Assembly: GCA_022448525.1 (NCBI GenBank)
Contig: JAKVCX010000008.1
Coordinates: 62,001-126,000, forward strand
DNA length: 64,000 bases
Direction: 5' to 3'
Source of the DNA: Tenacibaculum sp.
Lineage (GTDB): Bacteria; Bacteroidota; Bacteroidia; Flavobacteriales; Flavobacteriaceae
Shown in pieces: positions 35,773-45,304 of this stretch. The translations under genes were made by a program, and so were the position numbers. Each line of letters opens with the position of its first letter. The first letter of the stretch is position 1. The notes below the pieces were generated by a model. That model was not told the origin of the DNA. It did no database searches and saw only the letters and a program-made list of their open reading frames with translations.

Positions 35773-38700
35773 TTATTTAATGACCAATTTTCTTGTGGTG
35801 CGTTTATCACCGTTTTGTACTTGAAGTAAGTATAATCCAGCGTTAACACCATTTAAATTTAATTCTTCAGAAAATACAGTCGGAATATTTTTATAATCTC
35901 TTTCTTCCACTAATCTTCCCTGAATATCGAATAACTTAATATTTACTTTTTCTGTATTTACGACTTCGAATGTTACGTTGAAGTTTCCATTTGAAGGATT
36001 AGGATATACATTAAAGTTAGTAAAATCAAAATCATCAACAGAAGCAGTTGTATTTATTACGTTAACAGTATAATCTTCTGTTTCTCCCCATTCTGATGCA
36101 TGATCTGAATCACAGGCTCCATCAGTTAGAACAAAGTTTGTACTATCAAAATACTGAATAATAACACGCATTCTTGTATTTCCATTTATTGCATTATTAG
36201 GTACTGTAATATTTGCAGTCTTTGTCCCAGCGGCTCCAGTTATACTTCCTAAATCATATCTTTCAGTTGAAACATCAAAACTAAAATCTTGATTCCAGTC
36301 AATAAATACATAACAATGATCTCTGAATCCATCCGGGTCAAAAGAAACACTAATTTGATAGCTATCACCTGCATTTATATCCGTTGAAATATTGGTGTAA
36401 TCAATATAACCATCTACTGTATCGTTATTTGTAGTATTGTTAATAGTGTTAAATGTTACATTCGTAATGTGGTCTCCACCGTTAGCATCATCTGTAAATG
36501 TTGATGAGCAATAAGAAGGGGATAAGGTAGTAAAAGAAAAGCTAGCACTATAACTACCAGTTCCACAATCATTCTTAGGTCTTACTCTCCAGTAATAAGT
36601 GCTTGTTCCAGATAATGCTTGGTTCACAGTAAATGAATTTGTATCGGAGCTACCAGTCAAAAATACTTTACTAAATGAACTATTTGTAGCAATTTGTATA
36701 TCATAGGAGAGTGCTTCATCTACATTTTGCCATGTTAAGGTAGGTAAAATACTTATGTTTGTTGAATTATTTGCTGGAGATGTTAATTCGAAAGAAGAAA
36801 AGGTTCCATCAAGTATTCTTAATTCTGCATCCACTGATTTAGAAACTGATGTTGAAGTTGCATTAACGGTAACATTGTATTGGTTTACAGGAAGCCCGTT
36901 TAAATTCGAAATAGTCATTTTCACAGTTCCATTACTGTTAATTGTAGTTGGATTAAAACTAACGGTTGATCCTGAAGGATTGTTTACGGCATTAAATGAA
37001 ACTGATTCACTAAACCCATTTACAAACTCTAAGCTCAAGTCATATTCAACACTATTTCCACCTGATTGACAAGAATATTGAATTCCCGAAGTGTTAGAAA
37101 TGTTGAACTCAGGAATTGTAGATATTATAGTGAAATTAGTACTATTAACATTATAAAAAATATTATCAATAGCCTCAATCATTATTCTTGCATTAGTGGT
37201 AACGCTAATAGGTACTGAAATGTTGTGAGTTCCATCATTAGGAGTGCTCTCTGCTAATATTATAGGGAAAGTTAATCCTCCGTCGGTAGATAATTTAATT
37301 CTTACATTTTGACAACTAATAGGAGCTTGATCTGTTGTAGATTTGTCCCAAGTAATAGTTTCAGTAGTTCCTGCACTCCAAGTAACAGCTGTATTTTGAG
37401 AGGTAACTCTAAATGGGTTTGCATCTGTTACTGTTACCCTAATATCATCTCTATCAGCTGCACCACCACCAGCATTGTTATCTCTAACAGTTAAAGCAAA
37501 ATCCATTTCTCTAGCAACTGAAGGGATTACTTCCCATGTAGAAAAGGTAGAGCCACCAATTACCGTTGGAAGAGCAGGTAAGTATCTGTCAGGAGATGTA
37601 GTTGGTGAAACAGATCTAAAAAGAGGACCACCTGTACTTGCTGAAACAGGAGGCATTGTTGCTATTTCATTATCTACTTGTTCCCAACAATAAGTTAAAC
37701 CGTTTGTGCCGTTAGTGTCTGTTGCGCTACCCCTAAGAACTAATGGTGTACTTTTGGGAACACTTACATCTGCTCCCGCATTTGCAATTGGAGTAGCGTT
37801 ATTAGTTGGAGTTTCTGTCGCACAGGATGTTGTTTGAATGTAATTCCACATACTAGTTATGCTTATTGCATGAAAATGGTCATCACTGTTGAATTGAACG
37901 TTAGGTTCGCAAATCCCTGCGTAAGCCATTATAGTAGAGCCACTTCCAGGTTCTACAGCATTACTGTCAGAGCGATTTCCATTACAAGAATTGTTGTAAG
38001 TGTGAGGAGCACCAAATTGATGACCAATTTCATGTGCAACAAAATCTACATCGTATGGATCATTTATCGGATTATTTGTTCCTGTAATCCCTGCTCCTTT
38101 TTGACCTGTTCTACAGACAACACCAAGTCCTGCCAATCCACCTCCTCCGGTGCTAAATGTATGACCAATATCATAATTAGCATTTCCAATTACAGCGTCA
38201 CAACGAGATTGGCTCTCGTTAATTAATGCGTTTGAATTATCATTTGAGAAGTTATCTGTAGTTGCATTTAGATAAATTAGAGGATTAGATCCTCCGACCA
38301 AAACAATATTCATTCGAACTGCCAAATCAATTTCGTAAATCGCATTGACACGAGTCATAGTTGTATTCATAGCAGACAATACTGCCGCTCTTTGAGCAGT
38401 TTCGTTGTTACTAGGTGCTCCCTGTTGAGTCACATGAAATTGAGCGTATTCACCAGTACAAGCCAAAGCTAAACGATACGTTCTAAGTTGTCCGTCGTCA
38501 GCAGTTCTGTTTGAAGTAGTTGAAGTTTTGATTTCTTCTTTTACTTTCTCTTCATCAAAAAGACAATGATTATCATTTATTGTATTTTCGATGTCTGCCC
38601 TATTGTAGGCAATGTATGTTTTATTATCCTTTGTATAAGGATCAACATAAAAAGTAGGGTGGTTTCCAGAGAAGATCGTTATGTGAACACCATCTGTACC

Positions 38701-39063
38701 TACAGAAATTTTTCCAACTTCTGTTTTGTCTGAAATACCTTGAATTGAATATGATTTAATAAAACCATATTTAGGGTGAACTGGTTCAGTAAAATTAGAA
38801 GTAAGTTTGATCGAGTAATTTTCTAATTTTCCATGATAACCAGGTAGTGAAATAATCTTTTCTTTTCCTTTGGCTTGAGCGGTTAGCTCATTTTTGAAGT
38901 TTTCTAAATTTAAATTGTAAAGAGAAAACTTTGTTGGTTCCGTTTTTCTGAGGGATTTTTCGCTTCGTAAAGCTAGATTTTCGGAATCCACTTTGTTCCA
39001 AGAACTTTGAGCACTAGTAAGGGATATGCAAAAAAGTACTAATACAAATGTAATTCTGTTCAT
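35773..39063 (-). CDS. T9SS-secreted reprolysin-like zinc metalloprotease (copy 2)
   Basis: This is a close paralog of copy 1 with the same order: signal peptide, pro-region, catalytic domain with HEIGHQFGAPH at residues 344-354 and MAYAGIC Met-turn, then K319-like domain, Ig-like modules, fibronectin III, GEVED domain and a T9SS sorting domain (FNVYPNPSNGNFNVTF ... KRTTRKLVIK). At 1096 residues it differs from copy 1 mostly by point changes, which points to whole-gene duplication. It is a single-gene unit with its own terminator, so the copies can be regulated independently. Confidence 0.95.
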   Translation of the reverse strand: MNRITFVLVLFCISLTSAQSSWNKVDSENLALRSEKSLRKTEPTKFSLYNLNLENFKNELTAQAKGKEKIISLPGYHGKLENYSIKLTSNFTEPVHPKYGFIKSYSIQGISDKTEVGKISVGTDGVHITIFSGNHPTFYVDPYTKDNKTYIAYNRADIENTINDNHCLFDEEKVKEEIKTSTTSNRTADDGQLRTYRLALACTGEYAQFHVTQQGAPSNNETAQRAAVLSAMNTTMTRVNAIYEIDLAVRMNIVLVGGSNPLIYLNATTDNFSNDNSNALINESQSRCDAVIGNANYDIGHTFSTGGGGLAGLGVVCRTGQKGAGITGTNNPINDPYDVDFVAHEIGHQFGAPHTYNNSCNGNRSDSNAVEPGSGSTIMAYAGICEPNVQFNSDDHFHAISITSMWNYIQTTSCATETPTNNATPIANAGADVSVPKSTPLVLRGSATDTNGTNGLTYCWEQVDNEIATMPPVSASTGGPLFRSVSPTTSPDRYLPALPTVIGGSTFSTWEVIPSVAREMDFALTVRDNNAGGGAADRDDIRVTVTDANPFRVTSQNTAVTWSAGTTETITWDKSTTDQAPISCQNVRIKLSTDGGLTFPIILAESTPNDGTHNISVPISVTTNARIMIEAIDNIFYNVNSTNFTIISTIPEFNISNTSGIQYSCQSGGNSVEYDLSLEFVNGFSESVSFNAVNNPSGSTVSFNPTTINSNGTVKMTISNLNGLPVNQYNVTVNATSTSVSKSVDAELRILDGTFSSFELTSPANNSTNISILPTLTWQNVDEALSYDIQIATNSSFSKVFLTGSSDTNSFTVNQALSGTSTYYWRVRPKNDCGTGSYSASFSFTTLSPSYCSSTFTDDANGGDHITNVTFNTINNTTNNDTVDGYIDYTNISTDINAGDSYQISVSFDPDGFRDHCYVFIDWNQDFSFDVSTERYDLGSITGAAGTKTANITVPNNAINGNTRMRVIIQYFDSTNFVLTDGACDSDHASEWGETEDYTVNVINTTASVDDFDFTNFNVYPNPSNGNFNVTFEVVNTEKVNIKLFDIQGRLVEERDYKNIPTVFSEELNLNGVNAGLYLLQVQNGDKRTTRKLVIK

Positions 39064-39231
39064 TGGGCTTAAATTAATGTATTAATATTTACGTTATTAT
39101 TATTAAACTATGTTAATTTTTTAACAAAGTTTAAATCAGTTGTTAAAAATATGAATAATTTTGGCTACTTTATGAAATTACTTCAAAAAGATTCTAAAAT
39201 TTAAGGGATTACCTTTTTGAAAAAAAGATTT

Positions 39232-39268
39232 ACAAAAAAAAGCGAACAATTATGTTGTTCGCTTTTTT
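39232..39268 (-). terminator. intrinsic terminator after metalloprotease copy 3
   Basis: AAAAAGCGAACAA and TTGTTCGCTTTTT arms lie around 39237-39267, with long A and T runs on either side. Confidence 0.8.
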
Positions 39269-39285
39269 CTATATGTTTTACTGAA

Positions 39286-41499
39286 TTATTGAATAATTAG
39301 TTTCTTCGTAGTTCGTTTATTTCCGTTCTGAATTTGCAACAAATAGATTCCTGAATTAATTTCTCTAAATTGAAGTTCTTCAGAGAATGTAAGTGGAGTG
39401 TTTCTAAATTCTTCTGTTTTTACCATTCGCCCTCGAATATCAAATAATTTAATTTCAACTCGTTCTGTATTAATAACTTCAAATTTAATATTAAAGTTCC
39501 CATTTGATGGGTTAGGGTAAATGTTAAAGTTTGTAAAGTCAAAATTTTCAACTGAGGCTGTTGGATTATTTACAATTGTAAAGTTTGAAGTATTGACATT
39601 GTAGAAAATATTATCAATTCCTTCTATTAAAATTCTTGCTAAACTGGTAGCTGTATTTGGTATTAATACACTTTCTGAACCATCATTTGGAGTGCTGTCT
39701 ACAAGTGTTTCGAAAGATAAACCACCGTCAATTGATATTTTAATTCTAACATTTGAGCAATTAATAGGGTCAATATCGGTTGAAGCAACATCCCAAGTTA
39801 TGGTTTGAAAAGTTCCTCCATCAACTGATTCAGCCGAGTTTAATGATGTTACCTTAAAACCACCTGAACTGACTACCGTAATTTTCATATCGTCTCTTGC
39901 ACTTGAACCACCACCAGAATTATTATCTCTTACGTTAAAAGCAAAATTTAATTCTCTTGCAAATGCAGGGATTACTTCCCAAGTAGAAGAAGTAGAACCT
40001 GATAGAACCGTTGATAAGTCAGGTAAATATCTTTTATTTGAACTACTCGGTGGTAATGATCTGAACATTGGGCCAACTACATTATTTATTCTAGGAGGCA
40101 TTATAGCTACGCCATTATCAGTTTGTTCCCAATTATAACTAAGTCCTCGTGGGCTATCTGGATCTGTTCCTGTTCCAGTTAATACTAATGGCGTTCCAGC
40201 AGGGACAGTATAATCGGAACCAGCATTGGCAGTAGGAGCAGAGTTTCCAGTATCTGTTAGGGTAGCACAAGATGTTGCTTGTAGGGTATTCCACATTTCA
40301 TCAATACTAATTGCATGATAATAATCATCATGAGCTTCTTGAACGTTTGGAGAACAAATCCCAGCATAACTCATAATTGTAGATCCACTTCCAGTTTCTA
40401 CTGAAGTATCCGTGTTTCTATTACAAGTATTGTTTTGTGTATGATTGGCTCCAAATTGATGACCAAGTTCATGGCAAACTATATTTAAATAAGCATTACC
40501 AACTGGATTATCGTCACCAGTAACACCTCCTGCTTTAAAGTTGGAGCAAACCGAAGGAGTATATGCAAGACCATTAACTTGATTGTCTTTATGGAATAGA
40601 TGTCCTATATCGTAATTAGTTTGACCAATTAAAGTATTACATCTTCCAATATTTTCATCTATCATTGAGCTTATATCGTCTTGAGTGTAACCATCGGTAG
40701 TAGTATCTAAAAATAACACTGGATTTCTCCCACCAGTTAATACTATTTCCAATTTTACAGCTACTTCTCTTTCCATTATTTGATTAATTCTTGTCACGGC
40801 AGTGTTCATAGCGGACAAAACAGCAGCTTCTTTTTCGGTATTTGTACCAGAGGAAACCCCTTGCTGAGTTGCATGATAGCTTGCGTATTCACCAGTACAA
40901 GCTAATGCTAATCTATATGTTCTTAAATTTCCGTCATTTGGGTTTTTTCTAGTTTTAATTCTGTTTTTTTCTATTTCAGAAACATTGTCTTTAACCAAGC
41001 ATTCAAAATCTGATTGATCGTATTGTATATCCTTTCTATTATATGCAATGTAGATTGTGTTGTCTTTCGTATAAGGATCGATATAGAATGTTCCTTTTTT
41101 AGGGGAGTTCAGGACCATATGAACTCCATCAGTTCCAATAGAAATTTTTCCAGTTACTGTTTCATCTTTAACCCCCTGAATTACATATGTCTTTAAAAAT
41201 CCATATTTCGGATGAAGAGATTCTGTAAAATTTGAATATTCCTTTATAGTATATTCGTTAGATTCTTGATTGAATCCAGGTAACGTTATTTTTTTATTCA
41301 ATCCTTTAGATTGAGAAGTAAGCTCTTTCTTGAATCCTTCAAGGTTTAAATGGTATATTGAATAATCCTTGGGTTGGGCATTCATGTATTTTTTTTCACT
41401 TCGGAATACATTGTTTTCCGAATCCAATTTTTTCCACGAACTTTGTGCAGTGATTAATGTCACACTAAAAAGCACTAACAATAGTGTAATTTTGTTCAT
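39286..41499 (-). CDS. T9SS-secreted reprolysin-like zinc metalloprotease (copy 3, short form)
   Basis: This third paralog has 737 residues. It shares the signal peptide, pro-region, catalytic domain (HELGHQFGANH at residues 343-353, MSYAGIC Met-turn), the K319-like and following Ig-like module, and the T9SS sorting domain (FNIYPNPSNGNFNIKF ... KRTTKKLIIQ). It lacks the fibronectin and GEVED modules of the other two, so the Ig-like module runs straight into the sorting domain. It is more diverged in the catalytic region, for example at the ligand between the second and third zinc His. The start is divergent from lipB with 76 bases between. Confidence 0.95.
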   Translation of the reverse strand: MNKITLLLVLFSVTLITAQSSWKKLDSENNVFRSEKKYMNAQPKDYSIYHLNLEGFKKELTSQSKGLNKKITLPGFNQESNEYTIKEYSNFTESLHPKYGFLKTYVIQGVKDETVTGKISIGTDGVHMVLNSPKKGTFYIDPYTKDNTIYIAYNRKDIQYDQSDFECLVKDNVSEIEKNRIKTRKNPNDGNLRTYRLALACTGEYASYHATQQGVSSGTNTEKEAAVLSAMNTAVTRINQIMEREVAVKLEIVLTGGRNPVLFLDTTTDGYTQDDISSMIDENIGRCNTLIGQTNYDIGHLFHKDNQVNGLAYTPSVCSNFKAGGVTGDDNPVGNAYLNIVCHELGHQFGANHTQNNTCNRNTDTSVETGSGSTIMSYAGICSPNVQEAHDDYYHAISIDEMWNTLQATSCATLTDTGNSAPTANAGSDYTVPAGTPLVLTGTGTDPDSPRGLSYNWEQTDNGVAIMPPRINNVVGPMFRSLPPSSSNKRYLPDLSTVLSGSTSSTWEVIPAFARELNFAFNVRDNNSGGGSSARDDMKITVVSSGGFKVTSLNSAESVDGGTFQTITWDVASTDIDPINCSNVRIKISIDGGLSFETLVDSTPNDGSESVLIPNTATSLARILIEGIDNIFYNVNTSNFTIVNNPTASVENFDFTNFNIYPNPSNGNFNIKFEVINTERVEIKLFDIRGRMVKTEEFRNTPLTFSEELQFREINSGIYLLQIQNGNKRTTKKLIIQ

Positions 41500-41575
41500 T
41501 TTGAATTTAATTTACATTAGTTTAAAATTGTGTTTTGAGTAATAACTATTAAAGAGTAAGGCATTTTGCAAAAAT

Positions 41576-42289
41576 ATGAATAAAAACGTTAATTTGATTG
41601 AATTAAATCAAAAAGATTATAAAGAAACTTGGGATTATCAATCTGATTTACTTCAAGGTATCATTGATACAAAAATTAGAAACAGAAGAGAAGAGCTTTC
41701 TATAGAAACGGATAATTATTTTTTATTTGTTGAGCATCCTCATGTTTATACTTTAGGAAAAAGTGGTGATATGAGTAATTTATTACTGAATGAAAAGCAA
41801 CTTGAAGCTAAAGGAATTACTTTTTATAAAATCAATAGAGGAGGGGATATAACTTACCACGGGCCAGGCCAAATAGTTGGTTATCCTATTTTGGATTTAG
41901 AGAATTTTTTTACTGACATTCATAAGTATCTTCGTTTTTTAGAGGAAGTTATTATAAAAGTTATAGCTGATTATGGATTAAAAGGAGTGAGAAGTGAAGG
42001 CGAAACGGGAGTTTGGTTAGATGTTGGAACTCCGTTTGCAAGGAAAATTTGCGCGATGGGAATTCGAACAAGTCGCTGGGTAACCATGCATGGTTTTGCT
42101 TTAAATGTAAATGCAGATTTAGGATACTTTGATCACATCATTCCATGCGGTATCAAAGGAAAAGCTGTTACTTCGATGGAAGCTGAACTTGGAAGAAAGT
42201 TAGATGTGGAAGAAGTAAAGAATAAAATATTAAAATACTTCAAAGAAATTTTTGAAGTAAATGAATTCATAAAAAAAGCGAGCTTGTAG
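41576..42289 (+). CDS. lipB: lipoyl(octanoyl) transferase
   Basis: LipB transfers octanoate from acyl carrier protein to lipoyl domains, the first step of lipoate synthesis. The 237-residue protein shows RGGDITYHGPGQIVGYPILDL, MGIRTSRWVTMHGFALNVN and the catalytic Cys/Lys segment IIPCGIKGKAVTSM. The family usually has about 210-240 residues. Its last codons (KKASL and stop) are themselves the left arm and loop of a terminator hairpin. Confidence 0.97.
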   Translation: MNKNVNLIELNQKDYKETWDYQSDLLQGIIDTKIRNRREELSIETDNYFLFVEHPHVYTLGKSGDMSNLLLNEKQLEAKGITFYKINRGGDITYHGPGQIVGYPILDLENFFTDIHKYLRFLEEVIIKVIADYGLKGVRSEGETGVWLDVGTPFARKICAMGIRTSRWVTMHGFALNVNADLGYFDHIIPCGIKGKAVTSMEAELGRKLDVEEVKNKILKYFKEIFEVNEFIKKASL

Positions 42290-42302
42290 CTCGCTTTTTT
42301 CT
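42271..42302. terminator. bidirectional terminator embedded in the 3' end of lipB
   Basis: AAAAAGCGAGC ending at 42283 pairs with GCTCGCTTTTT starting at 42289. The stop codon of lipB lies in the loop/right arm. It also serves the converging YceI gene. Confidence 0.85.
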
Positions 42303-42319
42303 TTATAGAAAATTGATAA

Positions 42320-42964
42320 TTATTTTCTTGCTTTTAAATCAAAAGAAAATTCGATTAAATCGTTAATCGCTTTATCTTTTAGGCTGTCGAAGAATTTTCC
42401 AGAACCATATTTAACTCCGAAATCAGTTCTGTCAACATTAAATTTATCACTCTTTAAAGTAATATCATTTCCATTTTCAGTTAATGTAGCTGGAATTGTA
42501 ATACTCTTAGTAACATCCTTAATAGTTAAATTACCAGTAATGTGTAATTTTCCTTCTTTAACTTCTGAGCTAGCTACTACGAATTTTGCAGTTGGAAATT
42601 TTTCAACATCAAAGAAATCCTTGTTTTTTAAGTGACCTTCTAATTTCTCTTTTCCTTTTCCAGCTTCTAAATCTGAACAAGAGATTGAATTCATGTTAAT
42701 TACAAATTCACCAGCTTTTAAAACTCCGTTTTCAACATCGAATAATCCTTTTTCTAATCCGATTGTTCCGTTGTGTGCATCTCCTACTTTTTTATCTCCT
42801 TTCCAAGCTATTGAAGATTCTGCAACATTTACGTTATACGAATTAACTGGATCAGTTACTTTTTCTTCAACTTTCACTTCTTCTTTAGTTTCAACTTTTT
42901 TCTCGCTTTTACAAGAAGTTAATGCGATAGCAACAACTGCTAATGATAAGATTAGTTTTTTCAT
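42320..42964 (-). CDS. YceI-family lipoprotein
   Basis: The 214-residue lipoprotein has lipobox ALTSC (Cys near residue 18), a short Lys/Glu-rich linker and a YceI-type lipocalin-like beta-barrel (SSIAWKGDKKVGDAHNGTIGLEKG ... FPTAKFVVASSEV ... LHITGNLTIKDVTKSITIPATL ... DRTDFGVKYGSGKFFDSLKD). YceI proteins bind long-chain isoprenoid-like lipids in the periplasm; here the protein is probably anchored in a membrane. It is a single-gene unit. Confidence 0.93.
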   Translation of the reverse strand: MKKLILSLAVVAIALTSCKSEKKVETKEEVKVEEKVTDPVNSYNVNVAESSIAWKGDKKVGDAHNGTIGLEKGLFDVENGVLKAGEFVINMNSISCSDLEAGKGKEKLEGHLKNKDFFDVEKFPTAKFVVASSEVKEGKLHITGNLTIKDVTKSITIPATLTENGNDITLKSDKFNVDRTDFGVKYGSGKFFDSLKDKAINDLIEFSFDLKARK

Positions 42965-43034
42965 TTTATGTAGATTAAATTAATATAATTTATTTTCCAT
43001 GGCAAATATATTTAATATCCGTCATGTATGAAAA

Positions 43035-43487
43035 CTATTTTTTGTCTTTTGTGTCAATTATAATCGTCACTGGTCCATCGTTTAGCAATTCTACTTTCAT
43101 ATCAGCTCCAAACTGACCGGTTTGTACTTTCTTGTCAACTTGTTTTTCAAATACGGTAATGAATTCTTCATATAAAGGAATGGCTATGTCCGGTTTAGCT
43201 GCCTGAATATAACTGGGTCTATTTCCTTTTTTTGTAGATGCATGTAATGTAAATTGACTTACAATTATAACATCTCCATTTATATCCAATAAGGATTTGT
43301 TCATCACGTTATTCTCGTCATTGAAAATTCTAAGATTTACAATTTTCTTAGCTAACCAATCTATGTCTTCTTTGGAATCCTCGCTTACGATTCCTAGCAA
43401 AATCAATAAGCCAGACTGAATATTAGCGACTTTTTCTCCTTCAATGGTTACACTCGCTTTCGTAACTCTTTGTATTACGGCTTTCAT
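43035..43487 (-). CDS. dtd: D-aminoacyl-tRNA deacylase
   Basis: Dtd hydrolyses D-amino acids from mischarged tRNA (chiral proofreading). The 150-residue protein has SQFTLHASTKKGNRPSY with the active-site Thr and the C-terminal NDGPVTIIID block that carries the chirality-selective Gly-cis-Pro. It lies six bases after rsgA on the same strand and is the last gene of that unit. Confidence 0.97.
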   Translation of the reverse strand: MKAVIQRVTKASVTIEGEKVANIQSGLLILLGIVSEDSKEDIDWLAKKIVNLRIFNDENNVMNKSLLDINGDVIIVSQFTLHASTKKGNRPSYIQAAKPDIAIPLYEEFITVFEKQVDKKVQTGQFGADMKVELLNDGPVTIIIDTKDKK

Positions 43488-43493
43488 TAAATT

Positions 43494-44444
43494 TTATTTT
43501 CCTGATAAAATATCGGTTCTGTAGTTCTCTTCTTCACCTTCCAATATTTGTAAATAGCTTTTATATCGTGACCAAGATATTTCTTCATTTTCTAAAGCTT
43601 CTTTTACGGCGCAATGCGGTTCCTTTAAATGGATACAGTTATTAAATTTACAATCTTGTTTTAAAGCAAAAAATTCTGGAAAATAATCTCCTAATTCATC
43701 TTTGTCCATATCCACAACTCCAAAACCTTTAATTCCAGGAGTGTCAATAATTCTGGCATCAAAACTCAAATCAAACATTTCGGCAAATGTTGTTGTGTGT
43801 TGCCCTTGTTTGTGTTGCTCGGATATTTCTTTAGTTCTTAAATCCAAAGTTGGTTCAATACAATTTAATAAAGTAGTTTTTCCTACTCCAGAATGACCAG
43901 AAAACATACTAACTTTATTAGTCATCATTTCTTTTATGTTCTCGACATTCGTTCCTTCAGCTGCAGAAACCTCAATACATTTATAACCGATAGGTTCGTA
44001 AATATCTTTTAGATATAAAATTTCGGCTTTCTGTTCAATTTCATAGGTGTCAATTTTATTGAACACGAGAACAACTTCTATAGAATATGCTTCGGCAGTC
44101 ACTAAAAAACGATCAATAAAAGTGGTAAATGTTGGTGGGTTATCTATAGTAACCAACAAAAATACTTGATCAATATTTGAAGCAATGATATGTGTTTGTT
44201 TGGAAAGGTTTACTGATTTACGTACAATGTAATTTTTGCGATCAAAAATGTCTGTAATAATTCCTGTTTCTTCATCGCTTTTAGTGTCAATGTCAAATTT
44301 CACATGATCACCAACTGCAATAGGATTGGTACTTTTAATTCCTTTAATTCGGAATTTTCCTTTAATTCTGCATTTTAAAAACTTACCTTCTTCAGTTTTT
44401 ACCCAATACCAACTTCCTGTAGATTTATAAACCGTACCTGTCAT
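43494..44444 (-). CDS. rsgA: ribosome small subunit-dependent GTPase A
   Basis: RsgA checks late maturation of the 30S subunit. The 316-residue protein has an N-terminal OB fold (residues about 1-70). Its GTPase is circularly permuted, with NKID before the P-loop GHSGVGKTTLL and DTPGI after that. A C-terminal zinc-binding region with CKFNNCIHLKEPHC supplies the Cys and His ligands. The zinc site is intact here, unlike those of dnaG and accD in this window. It is followed by dtd. Confidence 0.97.
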   Translation of the reverse strand: MTGTVYKSTGSWYWVKTEEGKFLKCRIKGKFRIKGIKSTNPIAVGDHVKFDIDTKSDEETGIITDIFDRKNYIVRKSVNLSKQTHIIASNIDQVFLLVTIDNPPTFTTFIDRFLVTAEAYSIEVVLVFNKIDTYEIEQKAEILYLKDIYEPIGYKCIEVSAAEGTNVENIKEMMTNKVSMFSGHSGVGKTTLLNCIEPTLDLRTKEISEQHKQGQHTTTFAEMFDLSFDARIIDTPGIKGFGVVDMDKDELGDYFPEFFALKQDCKFNNCIHLKEPHCAVKEALENEEISWSRYKSYLQILEGEEENYRTDILSGK

Positions 44445-44485
44445 ATAACAAAGATGAGAATAAAAATTGAATCTTCTTCAGAAGT

Positions 44486-45238
44486 TTAGTTCATTAAATC
44501 CTTAATTTTTTCAGGAACAGTACCCCTTTCTGCTAATCTAATTATACCAAAAATAATATTTGCTATTATTCCAGGATCACTAATTAAAGAAGCTGTCTTT
44601 GCTACTTTTTTATCTCTTACTTCAATTACTTTTTCTAAATCAGATGGAGAAGTATTAGCCAAATGAACAGCAAAACTCCAAGCTCCATCACGAGCAATTT
44701 CCATGCTGAAATCAACTAAGAAATTATCAACTTTTCTAGTAAATTTTAAAATCTTTCGTAGAAAAGGCCAAATGGTTGCTAAATCATTTTCTACATCAGT
44801 AACTAATGAAGACAAAATTTCGTTGATTTTATCAAAATCGTTTTTCAAATTTTCAATGGGTTTTCCTTCTGAAACTTGAGCTGCTGCAATTCCTAAATCA
44901 AGATTGATATGCGCGTTCATTCCAATAAGTAAATGCTGTAAAACAATTGGCCAAAATTTTTTTGATAATAAAAAAGCAGCCGACCATGAAGCTGTTATTG
45001 TTTTGTTTTGCATGTAATCGTAGTACGCATCGATATATCTTTTAGCAAAAATAATATCTAGCTTTTCCATTCTTGGTCCATCTTCAAAAACACCATTTTG
45101 AATTCCTTCTTTTACTTTAATAGTTACTTTTTGATATAACCCAGCAAAATAACCTAGTGGACTTTTTTCTTGAATTGAAGTATCGATAATGTCTTGCAGA
45201 ACAGAAATAACATCATCAATGTTATGAATTGGTTTCAT
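44486..45238 (-). CDS. DUF5995 family protein
   Basis: The 250-residue protein is all-helical with the conserved block QHLLIGMNAHINLDLGIAAAQ, which I associate with DUF5995; no function is known. I start at ATG 45238 (MKPIHNIDDVISVLQ). The upstream in-frame ATG at 45271 adds 11 residues but touches the terminator hairpin of the preceding gene. It is on the same strand as rsgA-dtd, 41 bases upstream of rsgA. There is little room for a promoter after the terminator, so it may be reached by read-through from the aromatic operon. Confidence 0.8.
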   Translation of the reverse strand: MKPIHNIDDVISVLQDIIDTSIQEKSPLGYFAGLYQKVTIKVKEGIQNGVFEDGPRMEKLDIIFAKRYIDAYYDYMQNKTITASWSAAFLLSKKFWPIVLQHLLIGMNAHINLDLGIAAAQVSEGKPIENLKNDFDKINEILSSLVTDVENDLATIWPFLRKILKFTRKVDNFLVDFSMEIARDGAWSFAVHLANTSPSDLEKVIEVRDKKVAKTASLISDPGIIANIIFGIIRLAERGTVPEKIKDLMN

Positions 45239-45270
45239 TAAAATAGGACGTTTGGTTATGGAAATGTACA

Positions 45271-45302
45271 TAAAAAAAAGCGCAAATACTGCGCTTTTTT
45301 AT
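45271..45302 (-). terminator. intrinsic terminator after DAHP synthase-chorismate mutase
   Basis: AAAAAAGCGCA and TGCGCTTTTTT arms lie at about 45274-45301, and the A run gives the T tract on the minus strand. It lies between this gene and DUF5995. Confidence 0.8.
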
Positions 45303-45304
45303 AA

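Noticed and set aside
37309..38226. Several open frames of 60-130 codons antisense to the metalloprotease genes, rich in Cys and Ile
   Set aside because: They lie wholly inside strongly supported coding sequence on the other strand, recur in shifted form in the paralogs, and show no domain-like pattern.
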